Shown here piece by piece: positions 4,390 through 5,742 of a DNA stretch of 5,742 nt. Positions within the stretch are counted from its first letter, which is position 1. Each line of letters opens with the position of its first letter. Source of the stretch: JBEKCP01 sp050014815 (GTDB lineage Bacteria > Planctomycetota > Planctomycetia > Pirellulales > Thermoguttaceae); assembly GCA_050014815.1 (NCBI GenBank), contig JBEKCP010000405.1:1-5742 (forward strand), given 5' to 3'. Below the pieces are notes generated by a model, which was not told the origin of the DNA, did not search any database, and saw nothing but the letters and a program-made list of their open reading frames with translations. The position numbers were made by a program, and so were the translations under genes.

Positions 4390-5742
4390 CCATTGGCGCC
4401 AACGCCTCTTGCAAGCGCGGTGCGATTCGTTCCCTGGCGGGCTCTCTAACTGGCCGTCGGCGCGGATCGTTCCGCGAAGCCTTATTGGGATGCTCGATCT
4501 GATCGCGGACAATCTCCATCAGGGTATCGATCTTTGCGCAAGAGAATCCTGCGATCCGATACGACACGCCGATGTTCAGATGGTCTCCATAGGTCGTCGG
4601 CGATAGTACAATCGGCATATTCGGCCCTGTCGAGACCCCGCGATGGTAGTCCACAATTGTGTCGCGATTATCGTTCATCCATGCGTCGCGTACGACCACG
4701 TTGGACATCCCGCCACTCATCGGCAGCGACTTGCGCATGAAATGACGCCTGGTATTTGCCGAGAACCAAGGCCATACGGTGTTGATGAACTGCATGTTGA
4801 CCAGACTATCCATGTAATGGTGTTGCGCCTTGATGGGACGCGTTCGGGCTGCGATTTGACGAGTCGCCTCATCAAGCCCGATCGTCGCGTCGGGATCGGT
4901 GCGGACCAGATAATAGCCAAGAAAGGCCCCCATTGCGTGGCTCAGATCTTCATCCGCGACGCTGCGCGTGTCCACAATGCTGCCCAGGGCAAGTCCGTTT
5001 CGTCGGCCGCGCGAAGGCATGACCTCAGCCAGCGCCCTTCCAAAAGCTGCCAAGAGCACATCGTGGACTGTTGCACCGTTCGCTCGGGCAAATGCTCGCA
5101 ACCTTGCTACCGTACCCGGAATGGTAGCGTACATGCGGTAATCGATGTCAAACTGCGTGTTCGACCAGCACGCCACCCGCCAAGCGGCCCGATTGCGATT
5201 CCATTGCCTTACCGCTCGGCACGCCGCCAGGAACAATTTCCCGCCGCGCAGACGCCGTCGGAAGACCTCCCGGTACGTTCCAGGGTAGAGTTCCAGTCGC
5301 TTGTGCTCCTCGGGAAACGCCAACGACAAATACTGCGACAGGACACTTCGTAGGACTAACCGTGCAGCGCAGGCGTCGGCGACCCAATGATCATATGCAA
5401 GAATTACATAGTGCCCTTGCAGACCAGCATCGATCGCTGCAAAGCGGAATGGATGTGACGTCGGTCGCTCAAACGGTCGATTCAACGCGCGACTCAAATA
5501 CTCCTTCAGATTGCTGTCGGGATGGTCGCCGGCGGCAACGACCTCAACTTCGGGCTGGGTGTCGGTTTCATGCCGAAACGACTGACCATCTGCCGACAAG
5601 TGCGCAATTCCCAAGCCGTGGCGGCGAAACGTGGTTTCGACGGCTTCGCCAAGGTCTCCTAAGCGAAGCGGTCCCGCGATCTTGTAGACATGAGTGGCGT
5701 TATAAGGATGAAGACTGCTCCATTGCAGCATCACCTTCTGAA
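4379..5742 (-). CDS. Condensation/CAT-fold acyltransferase-like protein (start beyond window edge)
   Basis: The reading frame is open to the window edge. GTG 5734 and ATG 5731 are possible starts, but AGAAGG lies only two bases from the ATG and the conserved-looking MLQWSSLHPYNATHVYKI begins there at once, so the real start is probably outside. About 450 residues match the size of a stand-alone chloramphenicol-acetyltransferase/NRPS-condensation-fold enzyme. The active-site motif is YDHWVAD (114-120, from the GTG): H116 and D120 correspond to the second His and the Asp of HHxxxD, while the first His is Asp. A second half begins around residue 200 (YRMYATIPGTVARLRAFA, then GATVHDVLLAAFGRAL), and the C-terminal LSPTTYGDHLNIGVSY (377-392) resembles the bridging region of the fold. 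The last 30 residues are basic and probably disordered. Such proteins move acyl groups onto alcohols or amines in lipid or natural-product synthesis; the substrate here is unknown. No carrier-protein domain is visible. Confidence 0.75.
   Translation of the reverse strand, partial: QKVMLQWSSLHPYNATHVYKIAGPLRLGDLGEAVETTFRRHGLGIAHLSADGQSFRHETDTQPEVEVVAAGDHPDSNLKEYLSRALNRPFERPTSHPFRFAAIDAGLQGHYVILAYDHWVADACAARLVLRSVLSQYLSLAFPEEHKRLELYPGTYREVFRRRLRGGKLFLAACRAVRQWNRNRAAWRVACWSNTQFDIDYRMYATIPGTVARLRAFARANGATVHDVLLAAFGRALAEVMPSRGRRNGLALGSIVDTRSVADEDLSHAMGAFLGYYLVRTDPDATIGLDEATRQIAARTRPIKAQHHYMDSLVNMQFINTVWPWFSANTRRHFMRKSLPMSGGMSNVVVRDAWMNDNRDTIVDYHRGVSTGPNMPIVLSPTTYGDHLNIGVSYRIAGFSCAKIDTLMEIVRDQIEHPNKASRNDPRRRPVREPARERIAPRLQEALAPMAES

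Noticed and set aside
4643..5353. 236-codon plus-strand frame inside the acyltransferase gene
   Set aside because: It is antisense to the gene carrying the DHWVAD motif; the translation is His/Arg/Pro-rich with no domain.

Overview
The window is a moderately GC-rich piece of bacterial chromosome. The protein styles suggest a planctomycete-like or similar deep-branching Gram-negative bacterium: a long CysE with a bacteroidetes/planctomycete-type ending, a stand-alone DsrE2/TusA pair, and a free condensation-fold acyltransferase. This lineage guess is inference from remembered family flavour, not from any search.

Layout. Positions 1-1549 (minus strand) hold a two-gene unit. A cysteine-synthase-like PLP enzyme is followed, with an ATGA stop/start overlap, by the N-terminal third or so of a nitrite/sulfite reductase-like protein that runs off the left edge. 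Positions 1550-1863 are a divergent intergenic region with one plausible sigma70-like promoter facing left and a perfect 8+8 bp inverted repeat. Positions 1864-3551 (plus strand) hold a tight three-gene unit: serine O-acetyltransferase (cysE), a DsrE2-type sulfur-carrier protein, and a TusA-type sulfur carrier, with gaps of 21 and 11 bp. Positions 3552-4378 contain no gene I can support. They carry several short direct repeats and a candidate small inverted-repeat element of about 147 bp bordered by an 8 bp direct repeat. Positions 4379-5742 (minus strand) hold most of a condensation/CAT-fold acyltransferase whose start lies beyond the right edge.

How the genes fit together. CysE makes O-acetylserine and the cysteine-synthase-like enzyme uses an activated serine and sulfide. 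The reductase-like protein could supply sulfide from sulfite, and DsrE2 and TusA are persulfide carriers. The two diverging transcripts therefore look like one cysteine and sulfur-trafficking island sharing a control region. The combination of reductive supply (Sir-like) and persulfide relay (TusA/DsrE2) around one CysE/CysK pair is the most interesting systems-level feature. The acyltransferase on the right is convergent, separated by the gene-free repeat region, and shows no evident link to sulfur metabolism.
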